A stretch of DNA of 64,000 nucleotides from Nymphalis io (lineage: Eukaryota > Arthropoda > Insecta > Lepidoptera > Nymphalidae): the NCBI RefSeq assembly GCF_905147045.1, contig NC_065917.1, positions 5,162,501 to 5,226,500 on the forward strand, in the 5' to 3' direction. The notes below the pieces were generated by a model. The model saw only the letters and a program-made list of their open reading frames with translations. It did not search any database and was not told the DNA's origin. The position numbers and the translations under genes were made by a program. Shown here piece by piece: positions 35,501-44,776 of the stretch (position 1 is the first letter of the stretch; each line of letters begins with the position of its first letter).

Positions 35501-36035
35501 AAAATCAAATATTTTCTCTTAATAATATAGCTACATATACTAGCTGACCCGTGCCTCTTTGTTGTGTGGTAAACATTTTTACTTGTAATGAAATTATGAT
35601 TGTGGTTTGGTTAGTATTTAGTGCTCACTGCCAAAAGTCGCGTAGGCCACGACATCCGACTACCACGAAAAAGTCTTTTCATTTTTCGGGTTAATATATA
35701 GCCTATAACACATACAAATAATGTGGCTTTCTATTTGTAAAATAATTTTCAAAATCGGTTTAGTAGATCCAGTGATTACCCTCTACAATCTCACAAACTT
35801 TACCTCTTTATAATATTAGTATTAGTAAATAATAATAATAATAACATAGATATAGATAAATAGGCAAAGGGAAGCTATACAAATTTGAATAGCTCTATAA
35901 TAGAAACATGAAAATTATAAATTACGTTACCTCAACAATCGGATCCGCCGACAACTCGATGGAGCACGACGCTGGAGCAGTTGTCGTTGGCGGAGCTGAT
36001 GAGCCGAGCATCTCCCCGTCCAACTTCGACAACTC
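17507..36035 (-). CDS. Monocarboxylate transporter-like (SLC16/MCT, major facilitator) carrier
   Basis: Seventeen exons in transcript order: 36035-35931, 30141-30019, 29622-29489, 28978-28785, 28265-28122, 27671-27605, 26367-26252, 25943-25818, 24131-23977, 22751-22673, 22138-22012, 20206-20054, 19506-19364, 18752-18647, 18559-18486, 18285-18139 and 17643-17507. They total 2130 nt (709 codons plus TGA at 17509-17507), all in phase with GT-AG introns. The family moves monocarboxylates or related small molecules across the plasma membrane with a 12-TM fold. The signature PDGGYGWVV precedes TM1 after about 130 cytosolic residues. ALANGICVSGTAAGSFVFP and GHLVAISAILDLCGRLGLG are typical MCT helices. 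TM6 and TM7 are separated by a long polar loop of roughly 200 residues (Thr-, Ser- and Glu-rich). Substrate cannot be inferred. The true start codon is not settled; see the exon at 52573-52787. Confidence 0.88.
17895..18122 (-). repeat. Diverged SINE family D copy
   Basis: Reverse complement keeps the order of D blocks (GAGGTC...GGGTTTTTCTGTCAG-like, TTCTCAG, GTGCACCTGTG) with many changes. Lies in the last MCT intron. Confidence 0.55.
18820..19060 (+). repeat. Dispersed repeat G, copy 1
   Basis: About 240 bp shared with 36186-36432: CCGCCATTTTGTTG, TTGAGTGAGTTATTTA, ATCAATTTGTA, AAAAAGACCAATTCGA and GGATGCTAAATATATATTA in order. Class unknown; both copies are in MCT introns. Confidence 0.7.
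19118..19292 (-). repeat. Old SINE family A copy
   Basis: Heavily diverged antisense copy recognisable by GGTGGTAAAACTTTGTG, ATTCTACCGCCAAAC and TGGTGACCGCTTACCA. Confidence 0.5.
20705..20735. repeat. Perfect 13-bp hairpin
   Basis: CTCAATTCCCTGT and ACAGGGAATTGAG are separated by five bases, in an MCT intron. Confidence 0.9.
20920..21062 (+). repeat. Dispersed repeat J copy
   Basis: Carries TTCACCAATGGATGGAGT, GAGGAAGGTTTTAGTGT and GATGATTGTTGAAGATG; in an MCT intron. Confidence 0.55.
21280..21590 (+). repeat. SINE family B, full
   Basis: A box GATGGCCTAGTGG and B box GGGTTCAAACCCG are intact; ends CAGGCTGTTACTGTACTGTG. Confidence 0.9.
21742..21815 (+). repeat. Short module with TAGATGGCG and AATCGCG blocks
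   Basis: GATAGATGGCGTTGATT, CAAATTCCTGAATCGCGCT and CTAGAT recur at 58575-58630 and, weakly, at 10775-10830. Possibly a piece of an unrecognised transposon. Confidence 0.5.
22162..22352 (+). repeat. Diverged SINE family A copy
   Basis: Retains CCAATGCGCCAGCAAC, TACACTGGCTC and ACTGATGAGTGGGTGG. Begins about 24 bp upstream of the MCT exon 22138-22012 in transcript direction, close to its acceptor. Confidence 0.65.
22906..23125 (+). repeat. SINE family A, 3' truncated
   Basis: Good match from TAGAATAGGAAG to ACTGCTGTTTT, then unrelated sequence. In an MCT intron. Confidence 0.82.
23262..23522 (+). repeat. SINE family C, full
   Basis: tRNA-like head with B box GGGTTCGATTCCC, body GACAGACATTTGTGTGCATG and tail CCAGGATATTATTATTATT. 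Confidence 0.88.
24475..24580 (+). repeat. SINE family C, 3' end
   Basis: TAAGTATGTATTTACAAAAG to GTCCCAGGA with an ATT-rich tail, next to the dead LINE fragment. Confidence 0.7.
24600..25545 (-). pseudogene. Degenerate LINE ORF2 C-terminal domain, split by a SINE
   Basis: Minus-strand reading gives RDMCRRWNSSSETIKHITGA on one side of a family A SINE (25168-25460) and YYKYNPQAVLENQTFRLYFD, then RTIPYNRPDITVIDK, on the other. This resembles the region after the reverse transcriptase in Lian/Outcast-type LINEs. Stops and frame changes show it is dead. It lies in an MCT intron. Confidence 0.7.
25168..25460 (+). repeat. SINE family A, full, inside a LINE fragment
   Basis: Runs from ATAGAATAGGAAGG to CCACCAGTAAATG and splits the minus-strand LINE remnant at 24600-25545. 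Confidence 0.88.
26157..26190 (+). repeat. SINE family B, terminal scrap
   Basis: Only TTTAGCCCAGCAGTGGGACA...CAGGCTGTTAC remains, in an MCT intron. Confidence 0.7.
26538..26600. repeat. GGATGTATATACA short tandem cluster
   Basis: Three imperfect copies of a 14-18-bp GGATGTATATACA unit, directly before a family D SINE. Confidence 0.75.
26601..26978 (+). repeat. SINE family D, full
   Basis: tRNA-like head CGACTGCCTAGATGGTCTAG, B box GAGTTCAATTCCC, body with TCGGATTATGAGAGT and tail GGAGGACATTATTATTA. This is the most complete D copy here. Confidence 0.88.
27285..27570 (-). pseudogene. LINE reverse-transcriptase C-terminal remnant
   Basis: Minus-strand reading gives RPKKVWMDCVRKNMYMKGVS, then SDRKKWKQNTCCADPVVG and a stop. 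This matches the conserved end of many RTE/Daphne-like LINE proteins (RPKxxWxDCV...WR...ADP). It is a short dead fragment inside an MCT intron. Confidence 0.65.
29702..29960. repeat. Chimera of SINE A (+) and SINE B (-)
   Basis: A family A head (29702-29820, to CGCCAATGCG) changes without spacer into an antisense family B piece (29822-29960, CGTTTTCCTTCACCGTCAAG to CCATCTCG). Confidence 0.75.
30259..31076 (+). repeat. Dispersed repeat L, copy 1
   Basis: Begins ACTAGCTGACGGCACTTCG and ends CTCTTTATAATATTAGTATA. An inverted copy lies 1 kb away (32086-33186) and a deleted copy at 35540. No coding frame; class uncertain. Confidence 0.7.
31453..31718 (-). repeat. SINE family A, nearly full
   Basis: Antisense from ACTGGTGGTAGAGCTTTGTG to GGTCCATATGCTCGTC; lies between the two inverted L copies. 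Confidence 0.82.
31768..32042 (-). repeat. SINE family C, full
   Basis: Antisense; AATAATAATATTATCCTGGG tail at the low-coordinate end and GGGAATCGAACCCAC (B box) near 31975. Confidence 0.88.
32086..33186 (-). repeat. Dispersed repeat L, copy 2 (inverted, split by SINE B)
   Basis: Reverse complement of copy 1 over most of its length, from TACTAATATTATAAAAAGG to the GGTCAGCTAGT end. A family B SINE interrupts it. Confidence 0.7.
32112..32419 (+). repeat. SINE family B inserted in repeat L
   Basis: Full-length copy flanked by AAAGTTTGT on both sides (about 32103-32111 and 32421-32429), consistent with a target-site duplication. Confidence 0.8.
33365..33838 (+). repeat. Old SINE family A copy split by a LINE fragment
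   Basis: 33365-33440 (ATTGTAAGAAATAC...CCTTACATC) and 33768-33838 (CTTGTGCCTG...CCTTCAAACCGGAACAC) flank the CR1-like fragment. Confidence 0.5.
33440..33770 (-). pseudogene. CR1-like LINE 3' end fragment
   Basis: Minus-strand reading gives QKYLHPYVVDVSKTRTKRFA and SSFLIRTAKVWN, then the end-of-ORF pattern and a short 3' UTR with TAGCCTATATAT. This is typical of CR1-type LINEs. It appears to sit inside a diverged family A copy (33365-33838). Confidence 0.6.
33846..34140 (+). repeat. SINE family A, full
   Basis: Intact copy nearly identical to those at 5831 and 39979, with TGGTCACCAAACGCCCTTAG as a subfamily mark. Confidence 0.9.
34323..34620 (+). repeat. SINE family B, full
   Basis: A box GATGGCCTAGTGG intact, B box slightly changed (GAGTTCAAGCCCG); ends CAGGCTGTTACT. 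Confidence 0.88.
35540..35825 (+). repeat. Dispersed repeat L, internally deleted copy
   Basis: Has both ends (ACTAGCTGACCCGTGCC and CTCTTTATAATATTAGTAT) but lacks most of the interior present in copy 1. Confidence 0.65.
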
Positions 36036-36185
36036 CTGCAGTAAGAACACAGTCTTTATTATTTTAATAAACTAGGAGAAAGTTGCGTCACAACACGCTA
36101 CGAGCGTCTTATATTATTGAATAAGCAATTTTTATATATACAGTAAGGAGATTCCTTGATCCATACAACAGCGTTATTAAAAAAA

Positions 36186-36432
36186 AAAAAACGCGCGCTA
36201 ATTTAAAACCGCCATTTTGTTGTTGCAGAAAAGTAAAGTAACTAATTCATTGTTGGCACGACTTGTGATTTGTTGAATGTGTTTAATTGTGTTGTTTGGA
36301 TTTTAAGGAGTAATTGAGTGAGTTATTTACATCAATTTGTACGATTTGGTGTTCTATTTTCAAAAAGACCAATTCGAGGTTTTTATAAAATCACTTTCAC
36401 GTATGGATGCTAAATATATATTAATATAAACT
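36186..36432 (+). repeat. Dispersed repeat G, copy 2
   Basis: Same orientation as the copy at 18820-19060; about 150 bp upstream of the first confirmed MCT exon in transcript terms. Confidence 0.7.
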
Positions 36433-36751
36433 AGCACTCGCGTCATAATTAAAAATTGCTAAATAATTCCATAGAGCTCTTTGGTAAAAAATTAAGGAAT
36501 TTTATAAAAACATTCATCTCCTTATCGCTACCATACTACGTACTGAATTTAAGAGAAGTTGATCCAATTGATGTAAAAATACTGCATTCTTGGTTGCCTT
36601 CAGTTATATAACAGAAGATTGACATCTTCTGTTCAAAATGGTCAGTTTTTTTTTTAAACAAAAGAATAACACACAATGAGATAATATATGTAAAACTATG
36701 TTTATATGTTTCTGTGTTCTAGATACGATTTAGCATTATAATAACAGTACA

Positions 36752-37000
36752 ATAAAAGCCTGTTAATGTCCCACTGCTGGACTAAGGCCTCCTCTCCCTT
36801 TTGAGGAGAAGGTTTGGAGCTTATTCCACCACGTTGCTCTAATGCGGGTTGCTAGATTTTACATGTGGCATAATTTCAATGAAATTAGACACATGCAGGT
36901 TTCCTCACGATTTTTTCCTTCATCACCAAGTAAGAGATAATATGAATACAAATTAAATACATGAAAATTCAGTGGTGCTTGCCCGGATGTGAAGCCGATT
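36752..37000 (-). repeat. SINE family B, nearly full
   Basis: Antisense from GCCTGTTAATGTCCCACTGC to TGCTTGCCCGG; the A-box end is lost. Confidence 0.85.
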
Positions 37001-37201
37001 TTGAACGATTTTGCATTGTTTAGTGTTAATTAATAGTTGATACCATTAAACTCTTATTAAATTCCAAAATTATTTTAAGATATTAGTAAAATCTCACGGA
37101 AACGATCATTATGTCTGTTGTTTCAAAATAACGCTTTTGATTATTGATCGGAAGTTCTCTACGCAATCCGCAGTGCTCACATCGATTATCCTTGACCAAA
37201 A

Positions 37202-37491
37202 GAGCCGAGATGTCCCAAGTTTTGAACGCGTGAATCTTAATCGATGATAGGCATCGTGGGTTCAAACCCGGGCGAGCACCACTGAATTTTCATGTGCTTA
37301 ATTGGTTTTTATAAATATCTCGTGCTTGGTGATGAAGGTAAACATCGTGAGGAAACCTGCATGTCTCTAATTTCACGGAAATTCCATTACATGTGTATCC
37401 CATGAACCCGCATTGGAGCAGCGTGATGGCGAAAAAAAAGGAGAGGAGGCCTTAGCCCAGCAGTGGGACATTCACAGGCTGTTACTATCCT
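37202..37491 (+). repeat. SINE family B with small internal deletion
   Basis: GAGCCGAGATGTCCC to CAGGCTGTTACT; part of the CTCCAAACCTTCTCCTC segment is replaced by an A-rich GCGAAAAAAAAGG. Confidence 0.85.
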
Positions 37492-38039
37492 TGACCAGTC
37501 ACTAAATTCTCTGGCCCCTAGAAATTTTCACTTAAGATATAAATATATACATATGAATAACCTTTCACATAATTTAAAAATCCGTTGGGTGACATAACAA
37601 AAAATAGCAACTACTTCAGCTAACAATAAATATGGGCAGAAAGAAAATTAAGCATAAGTTGATGATGTATTATGTAAAATAATTATAGCGCATATTGCAT
37701 GTAAAACCGTAGTCGGAAAGGCACTCGAGATAAACATCCGTGGTTTTCGCCATAATTTAATTATTATTTGGTTATTTATATTGTTAAATGAATAAATAGA
37801 TATGATATTCGATGATGACACGATTACGGCTGTAACATAAGTTCATCGAATCAAGGAATTGATTTTTTTTAGTCGTAATAAAAAATATGTGAACAATTTT
37901 TCTTTTAATAATCTTTATTCCACGTGGTGCCTCAGAGCTATATACTAGCGATTTTGCTAAATACCGATTCAGAAATGAATGAATCACTTACAAACTTCCA
38001 TCCCCTACATACACGACCTTAGAGGATACTTTTTTTTTA

Positions 38040-38170
38040 AATACTTCCTTAGTGCTGCCTACTGTGTAAAAGAAACTCATGTGCAAATTCTCATGGCGCT
38101 AGTCCCAGTAGTTTGGGCATAGCGTTGATATGTAAGTCAGCCAGTTATTTATGCTTTTATATATGGTCCA
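38040..38170 (+). repeat. Dispersed repeat I, copy 1
   Basis: CTGTGTAAAAGAAAC, TCATGGCGCTAG, AGTAGTTTGGGCA and TATGTAAGTCAGCCAG recur with changes at 42417-42545. It looks like a LINE 3' tail. Confidence 0.6.
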
Positions 38171-38849
38171 AATATCTTTCAATGCCTTTGCCTAAACCTT
38201 ATTCTAACTGTATTTAATTTAAAAAATTAAGTTATTAAAAGCAGTAAATATTCGTATATAAAAGCCCTAAAAATACCCGATAATAATAAAATCGCATAAA
38301 GATTTGACGTAAGTAAACTAAATGGTCACTCAATCTATTTGAAACTATTCATTTAAAGCGAGACTCAGACTTGCTTGAAACGCGCGAATTACGCCATAAA
38401 ACGTATCCACTAAAAATCTTTCACAACCTCAGTTCAGCTTTATTCTTACTGAAATAAGAACTCACTTTGTAACTCACTCGTATAATAAAAAAACCTACTC
38501 ACGGCGATGCAATACTATTTCTCTGCCATTTCAACGCACATAATGTCTTTTTTAATTATACACATCAATTCTATTTTATATATTTGCCGGGAAGGCCAAT
38601 GAATGATTAATAACTCAGCTATTTTAATAAACAATCCTGTTTATATTTATTTCTTGGTGCAAGTGATTGTTAGTAAACCGAATAAATATATTAAAAAAAC
38701 TTTCAGACATTACGCGACCATGTTCCGCGCCGAATTTCGAGTCTATAGAGCTGTTCTGTAAGTACAAATTCGGAATTCACCGCAAAATCTGTCTTAAATG
38801 TCAGAAAGTGATATTAGACATTGACCGTTATAATCATGACATTTCAAGG

Positions 38850-39150
38850 TCAGTAACAGCCTATTAATGTCCCGCTGCTGGACTAAGGCCTCCCTCTCTT
38901 CTCCCTTTTGAGAAGGTTTTGGAGCTTATTCCACCACGCAGCTCCAATGCGGGTTGGTGGATACACATGTGGCAGAATTTCAATGAAATTAGACACATAC
39001 AGGTTTCGTCACGATGTTTTCCTTCACCGTCAAGAGATGAATTATAAACACAAATTAAGCACATGAAAATTCAGTGGTGCTTGCCCGGGTTTGAATCCAC
39101 GATCATCGGTTAAGATCCACGCGTTCTAACCACTAATCCATGTCGACTCT
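38850..39150 (-). repeat. SINE family B, nearly full
   Basis: Antisense copy with a short duplication in the CTCTCTTCTCCC segment; B box reads GGTTTGAATCC in this orientation. Confidence 0.85.
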
Positions 39151-39502
39151 TTTCATTTCAAGGACACACACATCAAAATAGTATATCACCATAAGGCGTT
39201 TGTCAACTTATCACCGAGTACATACTCGCACTGCTGTTCTACAAAAGCCCTACAGTTTAAATCACGCTAATTTATTCAAATCTAACGAAAATTACGATTT
39301 TTTTTATACGTATTAAGTGCCATATGTCATTCTCTGTACTCCTTATAACGTGTATGAAAAATATGATGATCGGTTGAGTTACACGTGAAAGCGTAACAAA
39401 CAAATAAATAAACAAACTCGGTTTGTACTATAAAGTATAGACTAATTAAGATAAACACAATGCTATAGAATGTACGTAATTTTGTGCACCGTAATATTGA
39501 AT

Positions 39503-39728
39503 GAGCCGAGATGGCCCAGTGGTAAGAACGCGTGAATCTTAACCGATAATCGTGGGTTCAAACCCGGACAAGCAGCACTGAATTTTCATGTGCTTAATTT
39601 GTGATTATAATTCATCTCGTGCTTTACGATGAAGGAAAACATCGTGAGGAAACCTGTATGTGTCTAATTTCACTGAAATTCTGCCACATGTGTATCCCAT
39701 TGGAGCTACGTGGTGAAATATCCCCAAC
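39503..39728 (+). repeat. SINE family B, 3' truncated
   Basis: GAGCCGAGATGGCCCAGTGG to GGAGCTACGTGGTGAAATA, then unrelated sequence. Confidence 0.82.
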
Positions 39729-39978
39729 TTACGATTCAAAAATTAGCAGAATCGAACACACTCATACTCTTCACATTCGCAATGATTCATCCATGTACAC
39801 GTGTGGCGCTCACATTATACGCGGATGTGGGTGCCATATTACTGCGCTTCTACGGCTTTACGTTATTTTTTTTATATAAGTGGTTTTTAAATAGCCTGAT
39901 TTATTGTTTTTATAAAAATGACAACTATGTGCAATATAAAAAAAAACTCGCTCTATATACACTGATTTAGTAACAGTA

Positions 39979-40258
39979 AAGGTTTTTTTTTTTTTTTTTA
40001 TAGAATAGGAAGGTGGACGAGCATATGGGCCACCTGATGGTAAGTGGTCACCAAACGCCCTTAGACATTGGCATTGTAAGAAATGTCAACCATCGCTTAT
40101 AGCCAATGCGCCACCAACCTTGGGAACTAAGATTTTATGTCCCTTGTGCCTGTAATTACACTGGCTCACTCACCCTTCAAACCGGAACACAACAATATCA
40201 AGTATTGCTGTTTTGCGGTAGAATATCTGATGAGTGGGTGGTACCTACCCAGACGGGT
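39979..40258 (+). repeat. SINE family A, 3' truncated
   Basis: Young-looking copy preceded by a T15-like run; stops at CTACCCAGACG. Same subfamily as 5831 and 33846. Confidence 0.88.
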
Positions 40259-40384
40259 GTACACAGAACTATAAATACTGGGTTAACTTTTGTGTCCTTT
40301 TGAGTATAGGTTGGAAGAAAAACGTGGTAGATTTTCATCCGATACAAGCGAATGCTGAGCACGAGATGAATTATGAAGCAAATT

Positions 40385-40530
40385 CAGATTTCAGGCGCAG
40401 CACCAACGGCTTTACGTGCTTTCCGAGGCACGGGAGTGTACACACTTCCAACTTCCAGACTCCGGACTGCTACTGAGAATTTTCTGACAGAAAAACCCAA
40501 TAACTTTTTTTATTGGCCCGACCTGGATAA
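40385..40530 (-). repeat. SINE family D, 5' part
   Basis: Antisense CCAACGGCTTTACGTGC to TTGGCCCGACCTGG; only the tRNA-like head half remains. Confidence 0.75.
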
Positions 40531-40904
40531 CGTAGTAAATAATTACGGCCTAACATAGTAAATAATTACTTATATTATTTTCCTTTCAAATATTCACGTT
40601 ATCAAACCCCTGGGCTATATGCTCTGATGCACTAAAGTTCTATAACAATTATTGTTTTTTAGTTACATTGGTAAATCTATTATCTGTTATTGCGAAGGCA
40701 ATCGGCGTTGAATTTATTATGAACTTTCTAAGTTTACCTCAATCAATACCGTGGCATTGTATAGCTTACCGTAATTGAGGCTGAAAAGCTATTTCAACGT
40801 TAACTTCGAATGGTACGAGGTTTTATCGGAAAATTTAGAAAACACGTAACAACGCCTATTAAATAGACAGTTTTGGAGCTCTTTTCGAAAGCGTACTGAT
40901 TTTT

Positions 40905-41440
40905 TTAAATGAAATAAGTGGGCAAATCAGCCATATTGGCGCTGTTAAAATTATTAACCGTTCCTTGCCAATGATCCACCAATCTCGGGAACTAGGATGT
41001 TATGTCCCTGTGCCTGTAGTTACACTGTCTCACTCACCCTTCAACCCGAAACCCAACAATAATAAGTATTGCGGTTTGGCAGTAGAATAACCGATGAATA
41101 TTTAGTACCCGGTTGTGCTTTGTGCAAGCCTGTTTTTGTTTTGCGAGACGAGTTTGCACAAAGCTTTACAAGCGAGTGTTGTGGTCTGTTTGTGCTCCTG
41201 ATAGATTTAGAGTTCGGTGGCCGTATTCAAGAGAGACAATTGCCAAATATACAATACATATTATAGAGCACAATCTTATAATCTGATGGGAAAGCACTGA
41301 CATGACCGGAAAGAGTTTAGGTGCTTTACGTGCTTTCTGAGGCACGGGAGTGTTACAGCAAACATAGATACCGGGTGGTACTGAGGATACTCGACAGAAA
41401 AATCCAATTACTTCAGAATCAGCGGCCTTATAAGCGAGAC
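40905..41440. repeat. Diverged SINE A (+) then SINE D fragment (-)
   Basis: 40905-41180 keeps CCACCAATCTCGGGAACTA and TACACTGTCTCACTCACC. 41280-41440 keeps antisense D text (GCTTTACGTGCTTTCTGAGG). Confidence 0.6.
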
Positions 41441-41668
41441 CAGTAGACTAAACGCGCAATCGATATCTTTAAATAGTACGTCCGTTCGTTCGCCCACTCT
41501 ATCTAAGCTACGCAGTACATTCAGTTACAGTTTATATAAAATATTAACTCGAACTCATTTAGAGTACTTTTCATACATAATCTAACCGCTCGCAGTAACG
41601 AGCAAGCTATTATTTATTAATTACATCGAAACAGCCTTAATTACGTTACATATACAAAACGAACCCGA

Positions 41669-42330
41669 GCAAGCACCACCGAATTATCATGTGCCTAATT
41701 TGTGTTTATAATTCATCTCGTGCTTGACGGTGAAGGAAAACATCGTGAGGAAACCTGCATGTGTCTAATTTCATTGAAATTATGCCACATGAGTATGCGT
41801 GGTGGAATAAGCTCCAAACCTTCTCCTTAAAGGGAGAGAAGGCCTTGGCCCAGCAGTAGGACATTAACAGGCTGTTATTGTTATTGTTTTAGTATATTAA
41901 AACAGCTACATTGAATGCGTGAATCTTAACCAATGATCGTGGGTTCAAACCCAAGCACCACTGAGTTTTCATGTGCCTAATTTGTGTTTATAATTCATCT
42001 CGTGCTGCGTGAAGTAAAACGTGGTGAGCGCTTTCTATCGACTGTATCACGGCGAGTGCTCTGAGGCATTATTCTCTCTAATTTCTGCTTCCCCCTTCCT
42101 TCATAAATCTACGCGTGCTGGATCTCGATGTCACCGCTTAACTGTGACATCAATTCCATCGCGCACAAACTAATTTGGAAACTCCTTTCTTTGTTGCACT
42201 GAGTCATTTGCCTTCCCGGCAAATATAAAAAAACATCAAACCCGCATTGGAACAACGTGGTGGAATAAGCTCAAAACCTTTTTCACAAAGGGACAGGCCT
42301 TAGCCAAGCGGGACATTCAGAGGCTGTTAC
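41669..42330 (+). repeat. Two disrupted SINE family B copies in tandem
   Basis: 41669-41885 is a B copy lacking its head. A second head follows at 41915-42015 and its 3' end reappears at 42235-42330, the gap holding about 220 bp of unrelated sequence (GTGAGCGCTTTCTATCG...). Confidence 0.75.
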
Positions 42331-42416
42331 TTTACGTTTAATTAGTGTAATCATAATAAATCTATTTTAATACAAATGTACCCTGTGTCTTTTTTTGTAC
42401 CCTGACAAGGTTATGA

Positions 42417-42545
42417 CAAAAATCCCCCTTAGTGCTAACCCACTGTGTAAAAGAAACCCGTATGCACATTTTCATGGTGCTAGCCTCAGTAATTTGGGCA
42501 GAGTGATAATATGTCAGTCAGTCGTATTGACATGACATGAAATAT
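42417..42545 (+). repeat. Dispersed repeat I, copy 2
   Basis: Matches 38040-38170 in block order and orientation; ends TATGTCAGTCAGTCGTATTG. Confidence 0.6.
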
Positions 42546-43121
42546 GCAAAGACAAAACAGTTTCGTACCATTTTGTTATTTGTTTCTTAAACGATTTACG
42601 ATAAAATGGTTTTGTCTGTTATCAAAATAAAAATTATAAAAAATCCATATAAAACTTCTTCGAATTTTTAATAATGATTGCAGTCGAATTTCGATTACAG
42701 TTATGTAGTTTTAGTAAATCGATTATATTCTAATACAATCGTGTATGTAATAAGACTATATTCACCAGGTCGTTGTTCGTATATGGTGCTAGACAACGTT
42801 CGCGATCAATACCGTCTTCCTTGTACCGTGCAAGACACCCACACCTATAAACTATAACATTATGTAATCTAGGAGAAGATGCCTTGGCTTGGCACTTTTA
42901 ATAAAACCTCCATTAAATTTTTATGTATGAGTAGCAATGACACGTTTTTGAGCTTTTAAGCATTAGGTTTTAAGGCGTTATTATTAAAACAGAAATGTTA
43001 CAGTTACCAAGTTTTTGAGACCCCTAAATTTTACCATACACCCGGAATCGACCCGTAAAAGCACTAGATAATACAAAAGGTCAAACTATACGCATATTCA
43101 AGTTAGCTATCCTACAGTACA

Positions 43122-43425
43122 GTAACAGCCTGTACATGTCCCACTGCTAGGCTAAGGCCATCTCAACCTTTTTGAGGAGAAGGTTTGGAGCTTAATCCAC
43201 CACGCTGCTCCAATGCGGGTTGGTAGAATACACATGTGGCATAATTTCAATGAAATTAGACACATACAGGTTTCCTCATGATGTTTGCCTTCACCGTCAA
43301 GCACGAGATGAATTATAAACACAAATTAAGCACATGAAAATTCAGTAGTGCTTGCCCGGGTTTGGATCCACGATCATCAGTTAACAATCACGCGTTCTAA
43401 CCACTAGGCCATCTCGGCTAGTTAG
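43122..43425 (-). repeat. SINE family B, full
   Basis: Antisense copy from CAGCCTGTACATGTCCCACT to GGCCATCTCGGCT. Confidence 0.9.
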
Positions 43426-43648
43426 CTCTCCATACACACTCAATCGTGATTTTACTCAATCTCCCACCCGCTTGGAATGAAGATGCTGCCGAAAAAAAAT
43501 AGCAAGAAACTAAAAACTCTTTTCTGGCTTTCGTCCAGCAGTGGACGGCAAAAAAAAAACTCTTTTAATCAAAGAATTACATATAATAATATTCGATTAT
43601 ATTTATATATTATATATGAGTAAAAAAAAAATGAGCCGATATAGTACA

Positions 43649-43708
43649 GCGGTTTGAACAAGTAAATGTGTAATGGTTGCGGTTTGAACAAGTAAATGTG
43701 TAATGTTT
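43649..43708. repeat. 30-bp exact-register tandem duplication
   Basis: GCGGTTTGAACAAGTAAATG plus ten more bases occur twice back to back with one difference (GGTT versus GTTT), inside an old B-like element. Confidence 0.9.
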
Positions 43709-43884
43709 GCGATTTTAAATCAGGGCTAGCACCATTCCATTGTAATGTACTTAAGTAAGCAGCCTGTAAATATAAAACTACTAGGCGAAGGACTCCCCTC
43801 CTTTTTGAGCAGAAGTCTCGGAACTCAATTCACCACACTGTTACATTGTATATGTACGTTCATGTGCTTAATTATTATTTTTAT

Positions 43885-44110
43885 ATTCTAAGTACAAGGC
43901 CGCCTGATTAGTGGTCACCGCCGCCCATAAACTTTGACAATGTAAGAAATATTAAGCATTCCTTACACCCTCAATGCGGCACTAACTTTTTTATTGTACC
44001 TATGTACATTTTGGTCTCTCACCCTTCAAGCCGAACACATAATATATATTGCTGTTTAGCGGTAGAATAACTGATTTTTAAGTGGTTACCCTGATGGGTT
44101 TTTAAAAAGT
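43885..44110 (+). repeat. Diverged SINE family A copy
   Basis: GGCCGCCTGATTAGTGGTCA, TGTAAGAAATATTAAGC and CTGTTTAGCGGTAGAATAA mark it. Confidence 0.6.
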
Positions 44111-44502
44111 TTTGTTTATAATATCCTTCGATAGTGAAAAAAAACATTATATGAGAAAATCTTCCACGTGTAATTGAACTCAAGTTCAGTTTTATAGTAA
44201 ACCATATATACATATATTCGACAAAAATGCTATGTAATGTGTATAAAGTAAAAAGAAAATTTTAAGTTCGCGTATAGATGCGGTCAACGACCGATGGAGA
44301 AGACAGACGATGGACTATTACAGACTATTGGTTTTTTTATTATTATTATCACAGACTTACTACTTCTAGACATTACTACACATTACATTACTAACACTGC
44401 TTAAAATTTAATTCAACTATAATTGTTAATAAAGATTGGCTAACGAAATGTTATCAGCTGAAGTCAAAGTGAAAAAAATATATTCCATTCTAGCAAGACT
44501 TT

Positions 44503-44776
44503 ACTGGTGGTAGAGCTTTGTGCGAGCTCGTCTGGGTAGGTAACCGCTCATCAGATATTCTACCACAAAACACCAGTACTAGGTATTGTTGTGTTCCGGT
44601 TTGAAGGGTGAGTGAGCCAGTGTCATTACAGGCATAAGAGAGATAACATCTTAGTTCCCAAAGTTGGTGGCGCATTGGTGATATAAGCGATGGTTAACAT
44701 TTCTTACAATGCCAATGTCTATGGGCGTTGCTGATCACTTACCATCTGGTGGCCCATATGCTCGTCCGCCTTCCTA
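44503..44776 (-). repeat. SINE family A, nearly full
   Basis: Antisense TACTGGTGGTAGAGC to CTCGTCCGCCTTCCTA. Confidence 0.85.

Noticed and set aside
40780..40800. Tiny 11-nt minus-strand exon between GTAAG-type donor and CAG acceptor as the missing MCT exon
   Set aside because: Its length (2 mod 3) does not repair the phase between the exon at 52573 and the exon at 36035.
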